Shown here piece after piece: positions 53,707 to 62,052 of a stretch of 64,000 bases of DNA. Within the stretch, counting starts at the first letter, position 1; each line of letters begins with the position of its first letter. This stretch comes from Flavobacteriaceae bacterium CP2B (GTDB lineage Bacteria; Bacteroidota; Bacteroidia; Flavobacteriales; Flavobacteriaceae), in the NCBI GenBank assembly GCA_001683825.1, contig LXTR01000071.1, positions 1 to 64,000 of the forward strand. Reading direction: 5' to 3'. The translations under genes and the position numbers were made by a program. Under the pieces are notes generated by a model. That model did not search any database and was not told the origin of the DNA. It saw nothing but the letters and a program-made list of their open reading frames with translations.

Positions 53707-53958
53707 ATGAGTAAGAACACTTCCATATCGCTCGGCAATTATTTTGATGAATTCATCCATCGCCGAATTTCCGAAGGACGCTATAAGAACGTAAGTGAAG
53801 TTGTTCGTGCCGGATTGCGACTTCTTGAAGAGGAAGAAACTAAAGCACAGGCCCTCAAAAACGCACTGGAGGAAGGTATAAACAGCGGACCAGCGCTAGA
53901 TTTTGACCCCAAAAAGCACCTGGCTTCAATGAAGGCCAATAAGCGTCGAAATGGCTAA
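53707..53958 (+). CDS. parD: cassette 11: ParD-type antitoxin
   Basis: The 83-residue ribbon-helix-helix antitoxin reads TSISLGNYFDEFIHRRISEGRYKNVSEVVRAGLRLLEEEE, which is the typical ParD N-terminal half. The Glu/Asp-rich C-terminus wraps the toxin. It neutralises ParE and represses its own promoter. The ParE start overlaps by 8 bp. Confidence 0.9.
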   Translation: MSKNTSISLGNYFDEFIHRRISEGRYKNVSEVVRAGLRLLEEEETKAQALKNALEEGINSGPALDFDPKKHLASMKANKRRNG

Positions 53959-54253
53959 ATACTACCTTACCAACAAAGCGGTTGAGGACTTAACCAACAT
54001 CTGGAATTACACTTACGAGGAGTGGTCAGAATCTCAGGCCAACAAATACTATGCAATACTCCTAGAGGCTTTTCAGAATATTTCGGATAATCCTGATTTG
54101 GGTAAAAACTACGAAGGCATTGCTAAAGGTGTTTCTGGATTCATAATAAATAAGCACATTGTTTTTTATCGAAGAATGAATTCAGGTTTGATTGAAATTG
54201 TTCGTATCCTCCATGGCAAAATGGATTTGAAGGTGAAATTCTGGGAAGAATAA
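53951..54253 (+). CDS. parE: cassette 11: ParE-type toxin (RelE/ParE superfamily)
   Basis: The 100-residue protein shows YYLTNKAVEDLTNIWNYTYEEWSE, PDLGKNYEGIAKGVSGFII and YRRMNSGLIEIVRILHGKMDL, the ParE fold with the usual C-terminal Arg and HxxMD. ParE toxins poison DNA gyrase. It is translationally coupled to parD. The stop is 2 bases before the left box of C11. Confidence 0.92.
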   Translation: MAKYYLTNKAVEDLTNIWNYTYEEWSESQANKYYAILLEAFQNISDNPDLGKNYEGIAKGVSGFIINKHIVFYRRMNSGLIEIVRILHGKMDLKVKFWEE

Positions 54254-54255
54254 AC

Positions 54256-54392
54256 AGCACCTAACAACGGGTATGGCTCATGCCACCTTAATACCTCAAA
54301 ATTCATTTCCACTTAAATCAAATAAATTTTTCGGTAATTTACTCTTGCCGGGGCGGTGGCACGAAGCCAAACCCGTACACGTTGTGCCTCAT
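54256..54392 (+). repeat. attC-like site C11
   Basis: Left box AGCACCTAAC (54256-54265), right box GTTGTGCCTCAT (54381-54392). Long inner arms GGGTATGGCTCATGCCAC / GTGGCACGAAGCCAAACCC. The left box matches the complement of C10's right box at 9 of 10. Confidence 0.78.
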
Positions 54393-54400
54393 GCTAAAAA

Positions 54401-54493
54401 ACGAGAGTAAAGATTACCTATCAATGAATAACAAGGGTAATTTTTTACTATATTTACCCTCGTGTTAAATACAAGTGTAATCGTTACTCTCGA
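54401..54493 (+). promoter_or_regulatory. five-copy half-site cluster upstream of the Fic gene
   Basis: The half-site ACRAGNGTAA occurs forward at 54401, 54431 and 54471 and reversed at 54454-54463 and 54484-54493, the last with one end mismatch. A TATATTTA -7 box lies at 54449-54456 inside the cluster. Arrangement suggests cooperative repression of the Fic gene. Confidence 0.6.
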
Positions 54494-54497
54494 AAAG

Positions 54498-55580
54498 ATG
54501 AACAGCTTCAAAAGATCTCAACCGTACAATGACCTACCATTGCTTCCTCCAAAAGCAGAGCTAGAAACAAAAGAGATTCTAACAAAGACCATAAGTGCCA
54601 GTAGGGCTTTGGCTCAACTCAATGGTGCAATTAGAAACCTTCCTAACCCAAGTTTATTTCTTGATACACTTCACCTACAAGAAGCAAAGGCTAGTTCTGA
54701 AATAGAGAACATCATCACAACAAATGACGACTTGTATCAGGCTGTAGTAGCAGATAAAAAATTCGATAATCCTGCTACCAAAGAAGTGATTAGCTATAAA
54801 GAAGCTATTTGGTTGGGGTTAAATCGACTCGAGAAACAGCCTTTCATAACAACCAACCTTTGCGTGGAACTTGTACAGTGTATTAAACAAAATACTGCAG
54901 GAATTAGAACTACACCTGGCACCACTCTATCCAATACACAAGGAGAAGTAATCTATACACCTCCATCAGGAGAACAAGTGATACGAGAAAAAATGGCCAA
55001 TCTTGAAACGTTCATCAATGAATATGATTCACTAGATCCTCTGATAAAAATGGCTATATCACACTACCAGTTTGAAGCGATACATCCATTCTCAGACGGT
55101 AATGGAAGAACAGGTCGAATTCTTCTTTTACTTCAACTAAAGCTCGAGCAACTCCTTGATATTCCAGCTCTTTTCTTAAGTGAATACATTATAGGACAAA
55201 AGGACAAATACTACGAGGGATTAAGAACTGTTACCGAAAATAATGACTGGTCCAAATTCATACTCTTTATGCTCGATATGGTTGAAATAACGGCCATTAG
55301 AGGGCTAGATAGACTTGAATTAATAATTCAACTAATGGAAACTACTGGACAAGAAATAAAAGAGAAGCTTCCGAAAGTATATTCCAAAGATTTGGTTGAA
55401 GTCATCTTCAAACTTCCTTACACAAAAAGAAAAAATTTGATTGATATAGATTTAGGAACCCCAAAAACAGTCGGTAACTACCTCATTGCATTAGAAGGAG
55501 AAGGTTTCTTAAAATCCGTAAGAGTTGGGAAAGAGAAATTATATCTGAACCAAAAATTAATGAACATCCTAGAAAATTAA
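54498..55580 (+). CDS. cassette 12: Fic family protein with inhibitory helix
   Basis: The protein has 360 residues from the ATG at 54498; a GTG at 54462 falls inside an operator half-site and is less likely. An N-terminal inhibitory motif SSEIEN (S/TxxxE-G/N, about residues 66-71) precedes the Fic core HPFSDGNGRTGR (about 196-207). A winged-helix-like C-terminus follows (about 290-360, GTPKTVGNYLIALEGEGFL). This is a class II Fic AMP-transferase layout, probably self-regulating and DNA-binding. Confidence 0.88.
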   Translation: MNSFKRSQPYNDLPLLPPKAELETKEILTKTISASRALAQLNGAIRNLPNPSLFLDTLHLQEAKASSEIENIITTNDDLYQAVVADKKFDNPATKEVISYKEAIWLGLNRLEKQPFITTNLCVELVQCIKQNTAGIRTTPGTTLSNTQGEVIYTPPSGEQVIREKMANLETFINEYDSLDPLIKMAISHYQFEAIHPFSDGNGRTGRILLLLQLKLEQLLDIPALFLSEYIIGQKDKYYEGLRTVTENNDWSKFILFMLDMVEITAIRGLDRLELIIQLMETTGQEIKEKLPKVYSKDLVEVIFKLPYTKRKNLIDIDLGTPKTVGNYLIALEGEGFLKSVRVGKEKLYLNQKLMNILEN

Positions 55581-55587
55581 AAGTACG

Positions 55588-55726
55588 AAGGCACAACAAC
55601 GGGTAGTGCCCAATAGCCAGCCTTATCCCTCCTATCGCATTTTTCCTCTATCTTTAAAAACTGAACCTGGTTAGGCGTGGTGCTACAGATCAGCTAATGC
55701 GCATACCCGTGCACGTTGTGCGTCAC
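55588..55726 (+). repeat. attC-like site C12
   Basis: Left box AAGGCACAAC (55588-55597), right box GTTGTGCGTCAC (55715-55726), arms GGGTAGTGCCC / GCGCATACCC, interior of the C4/C9 family. The left box matches the complement of C11's right box at 9 of 10. Confidence 0.8.
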
Positions 55727-55775
55727 TTAAATAATACTTCAAATAATTATAATTTTACCTCAAAATATTTGAATT

Positions 55776-56216
55776 ATGAGAACATTTAAACTCACATTAA
55801 TAGGTTTCCTTTTTGTAACCACACTAGCAAGTGGACAATCTACTGATGAAGTAGAAATCAGAAGATTAGAAAAGCATTGGACGGAATTACTAGATAAGGG
55901 AGATACAACTTCATTATTAAAAATATGGTCGAAAGAATATGTGGTAAACAATCCGAATGGAAAAATTGTGACTCCGAAAGAAATCGTTGCAATCATGAAA
56001 AGTGGGCATGTATTCCCAAATGTTGAAAGAATTATTGAAAAAATAACATTCAATCAAGATATTGCAATTGTAATGGGCAAGGAATTACAACAACCAACAA
56101 ACATGACCACCAACAAAGAGGAATGGATACCGAGGAGATTTACAAATGTATGGATTAGGTCCGAAAAAGGTTGGCAATTGACCGCTAGGCAATCGTCACA
56201 AATAGTTGATAAATAG
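55776..56216 (+). CDS. cassette 13: secreted NTF2-like (DUF4440-type) protein
   Basis: The 146-residue protein has a signal peptide (MRTFKLTLIGFLFVTTLASGQ). The NTF2/SnoaL-like cone has RRLEKHWTELLDKGDTTSLLKIWSKEYVVNNPNG (in part), a central beta strand and a C-terminal FTNVWIRSEKGWQLTARQ. Family members bind small hydrophobic ligands or are enzymes; nothing is specific here. It sits alone in its cassette. Confidence 0.78.
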   Translation: MRTFKLTLIGFLFVTTLASGQSTDEVEIRRLEKHWTELLDKGDTTSLLKIWSKEYVVNNPNGKIVTPKEIVAIMKSGHVFPNVERIIEKITFNQDIAIVMGKELQQPTNMTTNKEEWIPRRFTNVWIRSEKGWQLTARQSSQIVDK

Positions 56217-56235
56217 AATTATGCGGAAAAAAGCG

Positions 56236-56442
56236 AACGCACACCAATGGCTATGCGCAATGCGGGCATAAGTGCCCAACTGATTGGATTGTGCTTGTCG
56301 AGTAGCTCCGCAAAATCTTTTGGATTTTGCTCAGTCGCAGGACAAGTTACAGAACAAAACCAAAAGATTTTGCTAAGTGCGAGGCGGGAAATCCGGTGGA
56401 TTTCCGCCCCACACTGCGCATTGCCCGACCGTTGTGCGCAAG
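56236..56442 (+). repeat. attC-like site C13, with changed left box
   Basis: Left box AACGCACACC (56236-56245) ends in ACC, not AAC; right box GTTGTGCGCAAG (56431-56442). Long arms GGCTATGCGCAATGCGGGC / GCGCATTGCCC. It matches the complement of C12's right box at 8 of 10. The broken AAC may make this site inactive. Confidence 0.7.
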
Positions 56443-56491
56443 CATTGTAAAATGAACTCGTAGACTAAATGTCTAATTCAAATAGTTTAAA

Positions 56492-56968
56492 ATGAGAAAA
56501 TCAATTTTCACCCTATTTATTTTAGCTCCCATATATCTATTTTCCCAAAGTCCTGATTATCCCGTATCCTCATATCTTACGGAGGGTACAAAAGCTCCAA
56601 ATACCCATTACATTGGGGAAGCCTGGTTGAATGCCATCATCCATGATGATCCCGAGGTAGGATATAACATTACCAAAGCCACCTTTAGAGCCAACTCAAC
56701 TCTCGATTGGCATAAACATGGTTCTGTGCAGGTTTTAATAATTGTAGATGGTAAAGCCTATTATCAGGAAAGAGGAAAATCTCCAGTAGTTCTTGAAAAG
56801 GGAGATGTGATTAAATGCCCTAAGGATACCGAACATTGGCACTCTTCAACCAAGGGTAGCGATGTTACATATTTGGCTTTATATGGAGGAGAACAGCCCA
56901 CTACTTGGACAGAGGTATTGACTCAAGAATATTATGACCAAGTGGCTTCAAAACTAAAAAGTGACTAA
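56492..56968 (+). CDS. cassette 14: exported cupin protein
   Basis: The 158-residue protein has a signal peptide (MRKSIFTLFILAPIYLFSQ). The cupin has DWHKHGSVQVLIIVDGKAYYQERG (first motif, His-x-His and Gln) and IKCPKDTEHWHSSTKGSDVTYLAL (second motif, His). It resembles the cupins fused to carboxymuconolactone decarboxylase domains. A metal site is likely; substrate unknown. Confidence 0.82.
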   Translation: MRKSIFTLFILAPIYLFSQSPDYPVSSYLTEGTKAPNTHYIGEAWLNAIIHDDPEVGYNITKATFRANSTLDWHKHGSVQVLIIVDGKAYYQERGKSPVVLEKGDVIKCPKDTEHWHSSTKGSDVTYLALYGGEQPTTWTEVLTQEYYDQVASKLKSD

Positions 56969-57010
56969 AAATCGCTAAAAAAGTAAGGAAGTATACAGGA
57001 TTAATATGCC

Positions 57011-57146
57011 AGCGTACAACAACGGCTCCTATGGTTTATCGTCCTCTGGGGTCTGGGTTTATTTGCTATTTTAGGGAATAACAAAAACATTACGGATGGC
57101 TTGTGCGTGCAGGCGCCAAACCATACCCGGGGCCGTTACCACACAT
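57011..57146 (+). repeat. attC-like site C14
   Basis: Left box AGCGTACAAC (57011-57020), right box GTTACCACACAT (57135-57146), inner arms CCTATGGTTTA / AAACCATA, right spacer GGGGCC. The left box matches the complement of C13's right box at 8 of 10. The interior is shared with the copy at 62404. Confidence 0.75.
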
Positions 57147-57165
57147 TAAGTGAAGCAACAAGAAA

Positions 57166-57747
57166 ATGAGTGATCCAATAGTCAATTTTCTATCTAAGTA
57201 TATCGAACTCACGAATGAGGAAATAGATATTCTTTCAAATCAAAACTTAATACAATCCTATAAAAAAGGGACTATTCTATTATCTGAAGGACAAATCGCA
57301 AAAGAGTGCTATTTTATTATGCAAGGATGCGTAAGCAGTTATTATTTAGTTGATGGAGAAGTTAAAATCACCGAATTTTTTACAGAATCACAGCCAATAA
57401 CCCCAGTGAGTTATACTACAAAAAAGCCCTCAGAGTACTACCTTGAATGTTTAGAAGATTGTATTATTTCCATAGGTACACCTGAGAGCAGTACGGAACT
57501 CATGAAGAAATTACCTAGATTAGCTGCGCTTGGATCCAATATCATGGAAGATCAATTGGCCCATCAACGAATGAAATATGACGATTTCATTAAACTATCT
57601 CCAGAAGACCGATATATAAACCTACAAAAAACTTCTCCTGACCTTCTCAATAGGGTTCCGCAATACCTAATTGCAAGTTATCTGGGCATAAAACCGGAAT
57701 CGCTGAGCCGAGTCCGAAAACGTCTGTATAAAAAATCTAAATCCTAA
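57166..57747 (+). CDS. cassette 15, gene 1: Crp/Fnr-family regulator
   Basis: The 193-residue protein has a cyclic-nucleotide-binding-like barrel (SYKKGTILLSEGQIAKECYFIMQGCV, about 32-57 in part) and a C-terminal HTH (YLIASYLGIKPESLSRVRKRL). It lacks the Fe-S cysteines of FNR. The N-terminal barrel in this Bacteroidota group need not bind cAMP. It opens a four-gene cassette and may control the downstream genes. Confidence 0.82.
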   Translation: MSDPIVNFLSKYIELTNEEIDILSNQNLIQSYKKGTILLSEGQIAKECYFIMQGCVSSYYLVDGEVKITEFFTESQPITPVSYTTKKPSEYYLECLEDCIISIGTPESSTELMKKLPRLAALGSNIMEDQLAHQRMKYDDFIKLSPEDRYINLQKTSPDLLNRVPQYLIASYLGIKPESLSRVRKRLYKKSKS

Positions 57748-57832
57748 CATTCTTTATCCTTTCTCTACGCAATTGGCTATTCCTTGACTTCTTAACCCAA
57801 GTCAATGAACAGAGACTTTCTTACTCCGATAT

Positions 57833-58528
57833 TTGCCTTGTATCAGATTTAAGTCGGCTCAATCATTCGTAGTCTTGAAGCATTTTGTAAAAAGTATCGG
57901 TACAAAACATATTAGCAATACTAACATTGTTAAATATGTATGCATATTATTTTTAGCATTACCTGTTTTAAATAGCTGTTCTACCCACAGGATCAATCGA
58001 ATAAAACACAAAAGCTATAAAAAGTGGAAGACCTTTCAATGGACTGAAACAAAAAGAAGTTCAGACAAAGAAGTCGAAGAATGGATTATCTATTCAAGAC
58101 AAGTGAAAGGGACGAATTTCTTTGAGTATAAAATTGAAGGAGAGATAGGATCATCTCCTGAAGCCTGTGTTTCGGCATTCAGGCAAGAAATTTACCAAAA
58201 GCGGGATAACAATGAAAATAAAAAGTATCCTTCTTATAATATAGTTAAAGAATCCAAGGACAGCCCTTTAACTTATGTCATTCATAACGAACCATTTCCA
58301 TTTAAGGACACAGAAATGAGCGTTATGTATTTATTCTCCAATAAAGAAGAAGGTGATACAGAAGTTAGATGGCATGAAACATGGGATGAATGTTCAGTAC
58401 AGCCGTCTAAAAAATTGAAGCGAGTCGAAACCTTCCGAGGGTCCTGGTATTTCTCAACGGTTTCTAAGAATCAAGTCAAAGCTGTGAATATTGTTCAATT
58501 TGACCCTAAAAAATGCCTAATTGGTTAG
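57833..58528 (+). CDS. cassette 15, gene 2: START/SRPBCC-like lipoprotein
   Basis: The reading frame gives up to 231 residues. The start is uncertain because no ATG precedes the lipobox (YVCILFLALPVLNSCSTHR); TTG at 57833 or 57875 is possible. The mature part shows a SRPBCC/START-type helix-grip fold (IEGEIGSSPEACVSAFRQEIY, YVIHNEPFPFKDTEMSVMYLF and the C-terminal KVVNIVQFD-like strand). It probably binds a lipid-like ligand in the envelope. Confidence 0.62.
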   Translation: MPCIRFKSAQSFVVLKHFVKSIGTKHISNTNIVKYVCILFLALPVLNSCSTHRINRIKHKSYKKWKTFQWTETKRSSDKEVEEWIIYSRQVKGTNFFEYKIEGEIGSSPEACVSAFRQEIYQKRDNNENKKYPSYNIVKESKDSPLTYVIHNEPFPFKDTEMSVMYLFSNKEEGDTEVRWHETWDECSVQPSKKLKRVETFRGSWYFSTVSKNQVKAVNIVQFDPKKCLIG

Positions 58529-58615
58529 TTAGACCAATGGTCACGAAATTCTTGAGAAAGGGTTTAGAAAACTCAAGAGAAATAACAACAGATTATAACA
58601 TATAAAATTTTAGAT

Positions 58616-59035
58616 ATGACAAGGCACAAAATCAAACCTCAAGCCCTTCTATCTACTATGTGGATATTCATACTATTCAATATGATTTTCAGGGATCTAC
58701 ATCAATTGGGTAAAAAAGGTTTTTTAGAAGAAATTATGACCGGAGTGGTCAATGATGTCGAAATCACGGATGAACTCATGTTGATCGGTGGGGTATTGGC
58801 TGAAATTCCCGTTATAATGGTACTACTGTCCCGAATCCTAACTAACAAAGTCAATAAGTGGGCAAATATCATCGCTAGTGTAATCACCATGCTGGTATTG
58901 GTAAGTGGCTTACCATATGCAGATATGGATGACATATTCTTTATGATCATTGAAGTAGTGGCTTTTATATCAATAATCATCATTGCCTGGAAGTTACCGT
59001 CTGTTGTGAAAACTCAAACAAAACCTTTAAGTTAA
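58616..59035 (+). CDS. cassette 15, gene 3: DUF6326-like membrane protein
   Basis: The 139-residue protein starts KIKPQALLSTMWIFILFNMIFRDLHQL. Four hydrophobic helices are visible at about 12-30, 52-72, 80-98 and 105-125. The N-terminal 'TMWIFILFNMIFRD' element resembles DUF6326 proteins. Function unknown. The MDR gene begins 2 bases after its stop. Confidence 0.68.
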   Translation: MTRHKIKPQALLSTMWIFILFNMIFRDLHQLGKKGFLEEIMTGVVNDVEITDELMLIGGVLAEIPVIMVLLSRILTNKVNKWANIIASVITMLVLVSGLPYADMDDIFFMIIEVVAFISIIIIAWKLPSVVKTQTKPLS

Positions 59036-59037
59036 CC

Positions 59038-60012
59038 ATGAAAGCAGTCGTTTGCACAAAATATGGTGCTCCTGAAGTGCTCCAACTCACAGAAATTGAA
59101 AAACCTTCTCCTAAAGGGAATGAACTACTTATTAAAGTGCACGCTACCTCAGTAACTGCTGCCGACTATAAGGTAAGGAGTTTCGACGTCCCTATCTCTT
59201 TCTGGTTACTTGCACGCATAATGGTGGGTATTAGAAAGCCTAGAAAATCAATTTTAGGTATGGAGCTTTCTGGAGAAGTTGAGGCCATAGGTAAGGATGT
59301 AAAGTCATTCAAAAAAGGAGATAAGGTTTTTGCCGCAACCCTACAAACTTTCGGGGCTTATGCAGAGTATATCTGTTTGCCTGAAAATGGACCAATTTCT
59401 TTGAAGCCAACGACCCTTACTTATGAAGAAGCCGCAGTCATACCTATTGGAGCTCGAACGGCATATCATTACCTTAAAAAAATTGGTGGTGTAAAGCCAG
59501 GACAAAAAGTGCTCATATATGGAGCCTCTGGTAGTGTGGGAACATATGCCGTGCAACTTGCCAAATACTTTGGTGCAGAAGTAACGGGAGTATGCAGCAC
59601 GGTTAATTTAGAATTGCTGAAATCACTGGGTGCTGATAAAGTGATTGACTATACGGAAAGTAATTTTATGGATAACTTTGAGACATACGATATCATATTT
59701 ATAACCGTAGATAAATGTCCTTTTAAGGCTTGTAAAAGAGCGTTAAAAAAACATGGAGCCTACCTTAATATTGGCAGACCAGTGCCAAGTCTTCCAATGA
59801 TATGGGCTTCATTGACCAAAAGCATGAACGTTGTCGTTGGGAAAAATGCACCTGAGAATGTTGAAGCGTTGATTTTCTTGAAGAACATCATTGATGAAGG
59901 ACAACTAAAGCCAGTTATTGATCGAAGGTATTCAATAGATCAGATAGTAGAAGCCCATCGATATGCGGATAAAGGACGTAAAAAGGGGAATGTAGTGATT
60001 GCCATAAACTGA
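59038..60012 (+). CDS. cassette 15, gene 4: NAD(P)-dependent MDR oxidoreductase
   Basis: The 324-residue quinone-oxidoreductase-type MDR protein has the N-terminal GroES-like part (MKAVVCTKYGAPEVLQLTEI) and the Rossmann nucleotide motif YGASGSVGTYAVQLAKYFG (about 158-175). The structural and catalytic zinc ligands of true alcohol dehydrogenases are missing. It lies 2 bases after the DUF6326-like gene. A cassette-18 protein belongs to the same family. Confidence 0.88.
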   Translation: MKAVVCTKYGAPEVLQLTEIEKPSPKGNELLIKVHATSVTAADYKVRSFDVPISFWLLARIMVGIRKPRKSILGMELSGEVEAIGKDVKSFKKGDKVFAATLQTFGAYAEYICLPENGPISLKPTTLTYEEAAVIPIGARTAYHYLKKIGGVKPGQKVLIYGASGSVGTYAVQLAKYFGAEVTGVCSTVNLELLKSLGADKVIDYTESNFMDNFETYDIIFITVDKCPFKACKRALKKHGAYLNIGRPVPSLPMIWASLTKSMNVVVGKNAPENVEALIFLKNIIDEGQLKPVIDRRYSIDQIVEAHRYADKGRKKGNVVIAIN

Positions 60013-60019
60013 TAAAAAC

Positions 60020-60160
60020 GTGTGGTAACACCACCTAAGAAAACATGGGGCAGACAGTGGTCTTTGGAGAGTTTCGTTCTTATAGTTAATTTGGAGGTGA
60101 AAGAATGGAAGCGGCTTTGAAACGCCCCACGCTTCTCAGCTGCAGACCGTTATAAGCAAT
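60020..60160 (+). repeat. attC-like site C15
   Basis: Left box GTGTGGTAAC (60020-60029), right box GTTATAAGCAAT (60149-60160). The left box is an exact 10-base complement of C14's right box GTTACCACAC, 2.9 kb away, which proves the four genes between form one cassette. Inner arms are irregular. Confidence 0.78.
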
Positions 60161-60177
60161 TGTTGAAATAACTCATC

Positions 60178-60714
60178 ATGAAACTTATCATCCCTAGATC
60201 TTTGGTGTTAATCATTTGCATTTTAATAACGCAAAATATTTCTCTAGCCCAGGATAATAAAATAAAGCTACATGCTGTAAGTCTTGGTACTGGTATTGCC
60301 ACTACGGCGACTGAATCCTCTGAAACCGGTTTAGGACTAAATTTCGACTTCGCTACTATAGTTAAAAGACATATAATTTCCTTTAATGCAAATGTTGGCT
60401 CTGATATATCCACAGAACGGGGTGAGGAGTCTTTTTTTGAATTGAATTTAACCTACGGCAGAAAATGGGAAATTGATGAAGACTTAGTCATTGAGGGACA
60501 TTTAGGTATAGGGATTTTTACTTTTGATGAAACAATAGAAGACTCAAATTTCAATCTTGATTTGCCAGGAGTAGCCACGGGTTTCCCCTTCCGGCTTAAA
60601 ATACTTTATTATCCAACCGAAAAGTTTGGATTAGGCCTAAATCCCAATGTTAATTTCAATGAGGGTTTCACTGCCTACTCATTGAATTTCATCCTTCAAC
60701 ATAATTTCAATTAA
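60178..60714 (+). CDS. cassette 16: small outer-membrane-like beta protein
   Basis: The 178-residue protein has a signal peptide (MKLIIPRSLVLIICILITQNISLAQ in part). Alternating strands include HAVSLGTGIATTATES, SFFELNLTYGRKWEI and FPFRLKILYYPTEKFGLGLNP, with the C-terminal YSLNFILQHNFN ending in an aromatic-Asn. It looks like an eight-stranded outer-membrane barrel. No family is assigned. Confidence 0.62.
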   Translation: MKLIIPRSLVLIICILITQNISLAQDNKIKLHAVSLGTGIATTATESSETGLGLNFDFATIVKRHIISFNANVGSDISTERGEESFFELNLTYGRKWEIDEDLVIEGHLGIGIFTFDETIEDSNFNLDLPGVATGFPFRLKILYYPTEKFGLGLNPNVNFNEGFTAYSLNFILQHNFN

Positions 60715-60782
60715 TTACTGCATACAGTTCTACATTTACCACCACCTGCAAATGAAAATGTAAGCGGAAATGGATAATAACG

Positions 60783-60925
60783 ACACCACAACATTGTATA
60801 ACCGCAATTACGGCGGATTCGACTACGTCCGAATCCACTCGGAATTGCAAACGCGTCTGTAACAAACCGAAAATTAACGCACATAAACCCGTAGCTGACG
60901 GTTTTACGAAGCCGTTGGCAGCAAT
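60783..60925 (+). repeat. attC-like site C16, ends not matching its cassette
   Basis: Left box ACACCACAAC (60783-60792), right box GTTGGCAGCAAT (60914-60925), with an internal GGATTCG/CGAATCC hairpin. The left box does not complement C15's right box GTTATAAGCA, so the unit is chimeric. The first bases after the left box are the same as in C18. Confidence 0.65.
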
Positions 60926-60937
60926 AAAAAAGCAATA

Positions 60938-62041
60938 ATGAAAAAATTAATATTACCATTTCTTACAGTCCTTTTTTCGTTAATCAACTGTACTAATTCG
61001 CAAACAGTCAAAACGGTCAATCATCAAAATACTACAGATGAAAAAATTGCAAAAGACCTGTCTGAGCTTATTTTTAAACACACTAAAATATTTCCCAATA
61101 ACACGCAACTCGCCTTTGCATTAATTAAAAATGGAAAAACTCAATTTTATGGCGTGGAAAAAAGAAACGACACTATTTTCAGCATTAAAAATCATAACAA
61201 TGCTTTTGAGGTTGGATCAATCAGTAAAGTATTTACTTCTGTTTTGCTTGCTGATATGGTGTTAGATAACACGATTAGCCTAGATTCCGACATCAATCAA
61301 TATTATGATTTTCAGTTTAATAAAAACCAAAAAATCACATTTAAAGCATTAGCAAATCATACCTCTGGAATGCCAAGAATGCCTTCTGATTTCGAACTTG
61401 ATTTTAACAACCCAGACCCGTTTACCAGCTATACTGAAAAAAAGCTGTTACACTATTTAGCCAATGCATTAGAGTTAACACAGAATCAAGCTCCTAAATA
61501 TGCATATTCAAATGTAGGTGCAGGGCTTTTGGGCTATACACTATCAAAGATTAAAAAAAAGTCATTAATCAACCTGTTACAGGAAAACATCTTTTCCAAG
61601 TATAATATGACTAACAGCACAATAGGTAGTAAAAACGTAACCACGCATCTGGTTCAAGGCTTGAATGCAGATGGCCAGCCAACTTCTAATTGGAATTTTG
61701 GTCCGTTATCTGGTGCTGGTGCCATTATATCAACTGCAGAAGACCTTTCAAAATTTGCAATTGCACAGTTTCAAGAAAACGACAGTATTCTCCACTTAGC
61801 AAGAACAAAAACACATACTATGAGTGAGAAATCTAGCATTGGTCTTGGATGGCATATTAAATCAAATACACCAAACGAAAAATGGTTTTGGCATAATGGC
61901 GGAACAGGTGGTTATACGTCCTGTATGGTTGTAAACACAGTAAATAAAAACGGTGTTATTATATTATCAAATGTTTCTGCTCTTGGTGAACCAATGGATA
62001 ATATTGATAAACTATGTTTTTCAATTATGGAAACATTGTAG
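60938..62041 (+). CDS. cassette 17: serine hydrolase, class C beta-lactamase family
   Basis: The 367-residue lipoprotein (lipobox LFSLINCTNS) has the beta-lactamase-related catalytic set: Ser-x-x-Lys in VGSISKVFTSVLLA (about 92), Tyr-x-Asn in YAYSNVGAGLLGY (about 190) and a HxG-type motif in WFWHNGGTGGYTS (about 322). These are usually DD-peptidases or esterases, and this is not evidence of antibiotic resistance. It sits alone in its cassette. Confidence 0.88.
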   Translation: MKKLILPFLTVLFSLINCTNSQTVKTVNHQNTTDEKIAKDLSELIFKHTKIFPNNTQLAFALIKNGKTQFYGVEKRNDTIFSIKNHNNAFEVGSISKVFTSVLLADMVLDNTISLDSDINQYYDFQFNKNQKITFKALANHTSGMPRMPSDFELDFNNPDPFTSYTEKKLLHYLANALELTQNQAPKYAYSNVGAGLLGYTLSKIKKKSLINLLQENIFSKYNMTNSTIGSKNVTTHLVQGLNADGQPTSNWNFGPLSGAGAIISTAEDLSKFAIAQFQENDSILHLARTKTHTMSEKSSIGLGWHIKSNTPNEKWFWHNGGTGGYTSCMVVNTVNKNGVIILSNVSALGEPMDNIDKLCFSIMETL

Positions 62042-62052
62042 CCTGACATTAC

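Noticed and set aside
61938-62041. Antibiotic-resistance cassette (beta-lactamase)
   Set aside because: The class C beta-lactamase-like fold is mostly found in esterases and DD-peptidases; sequence does not support a resistance claim.
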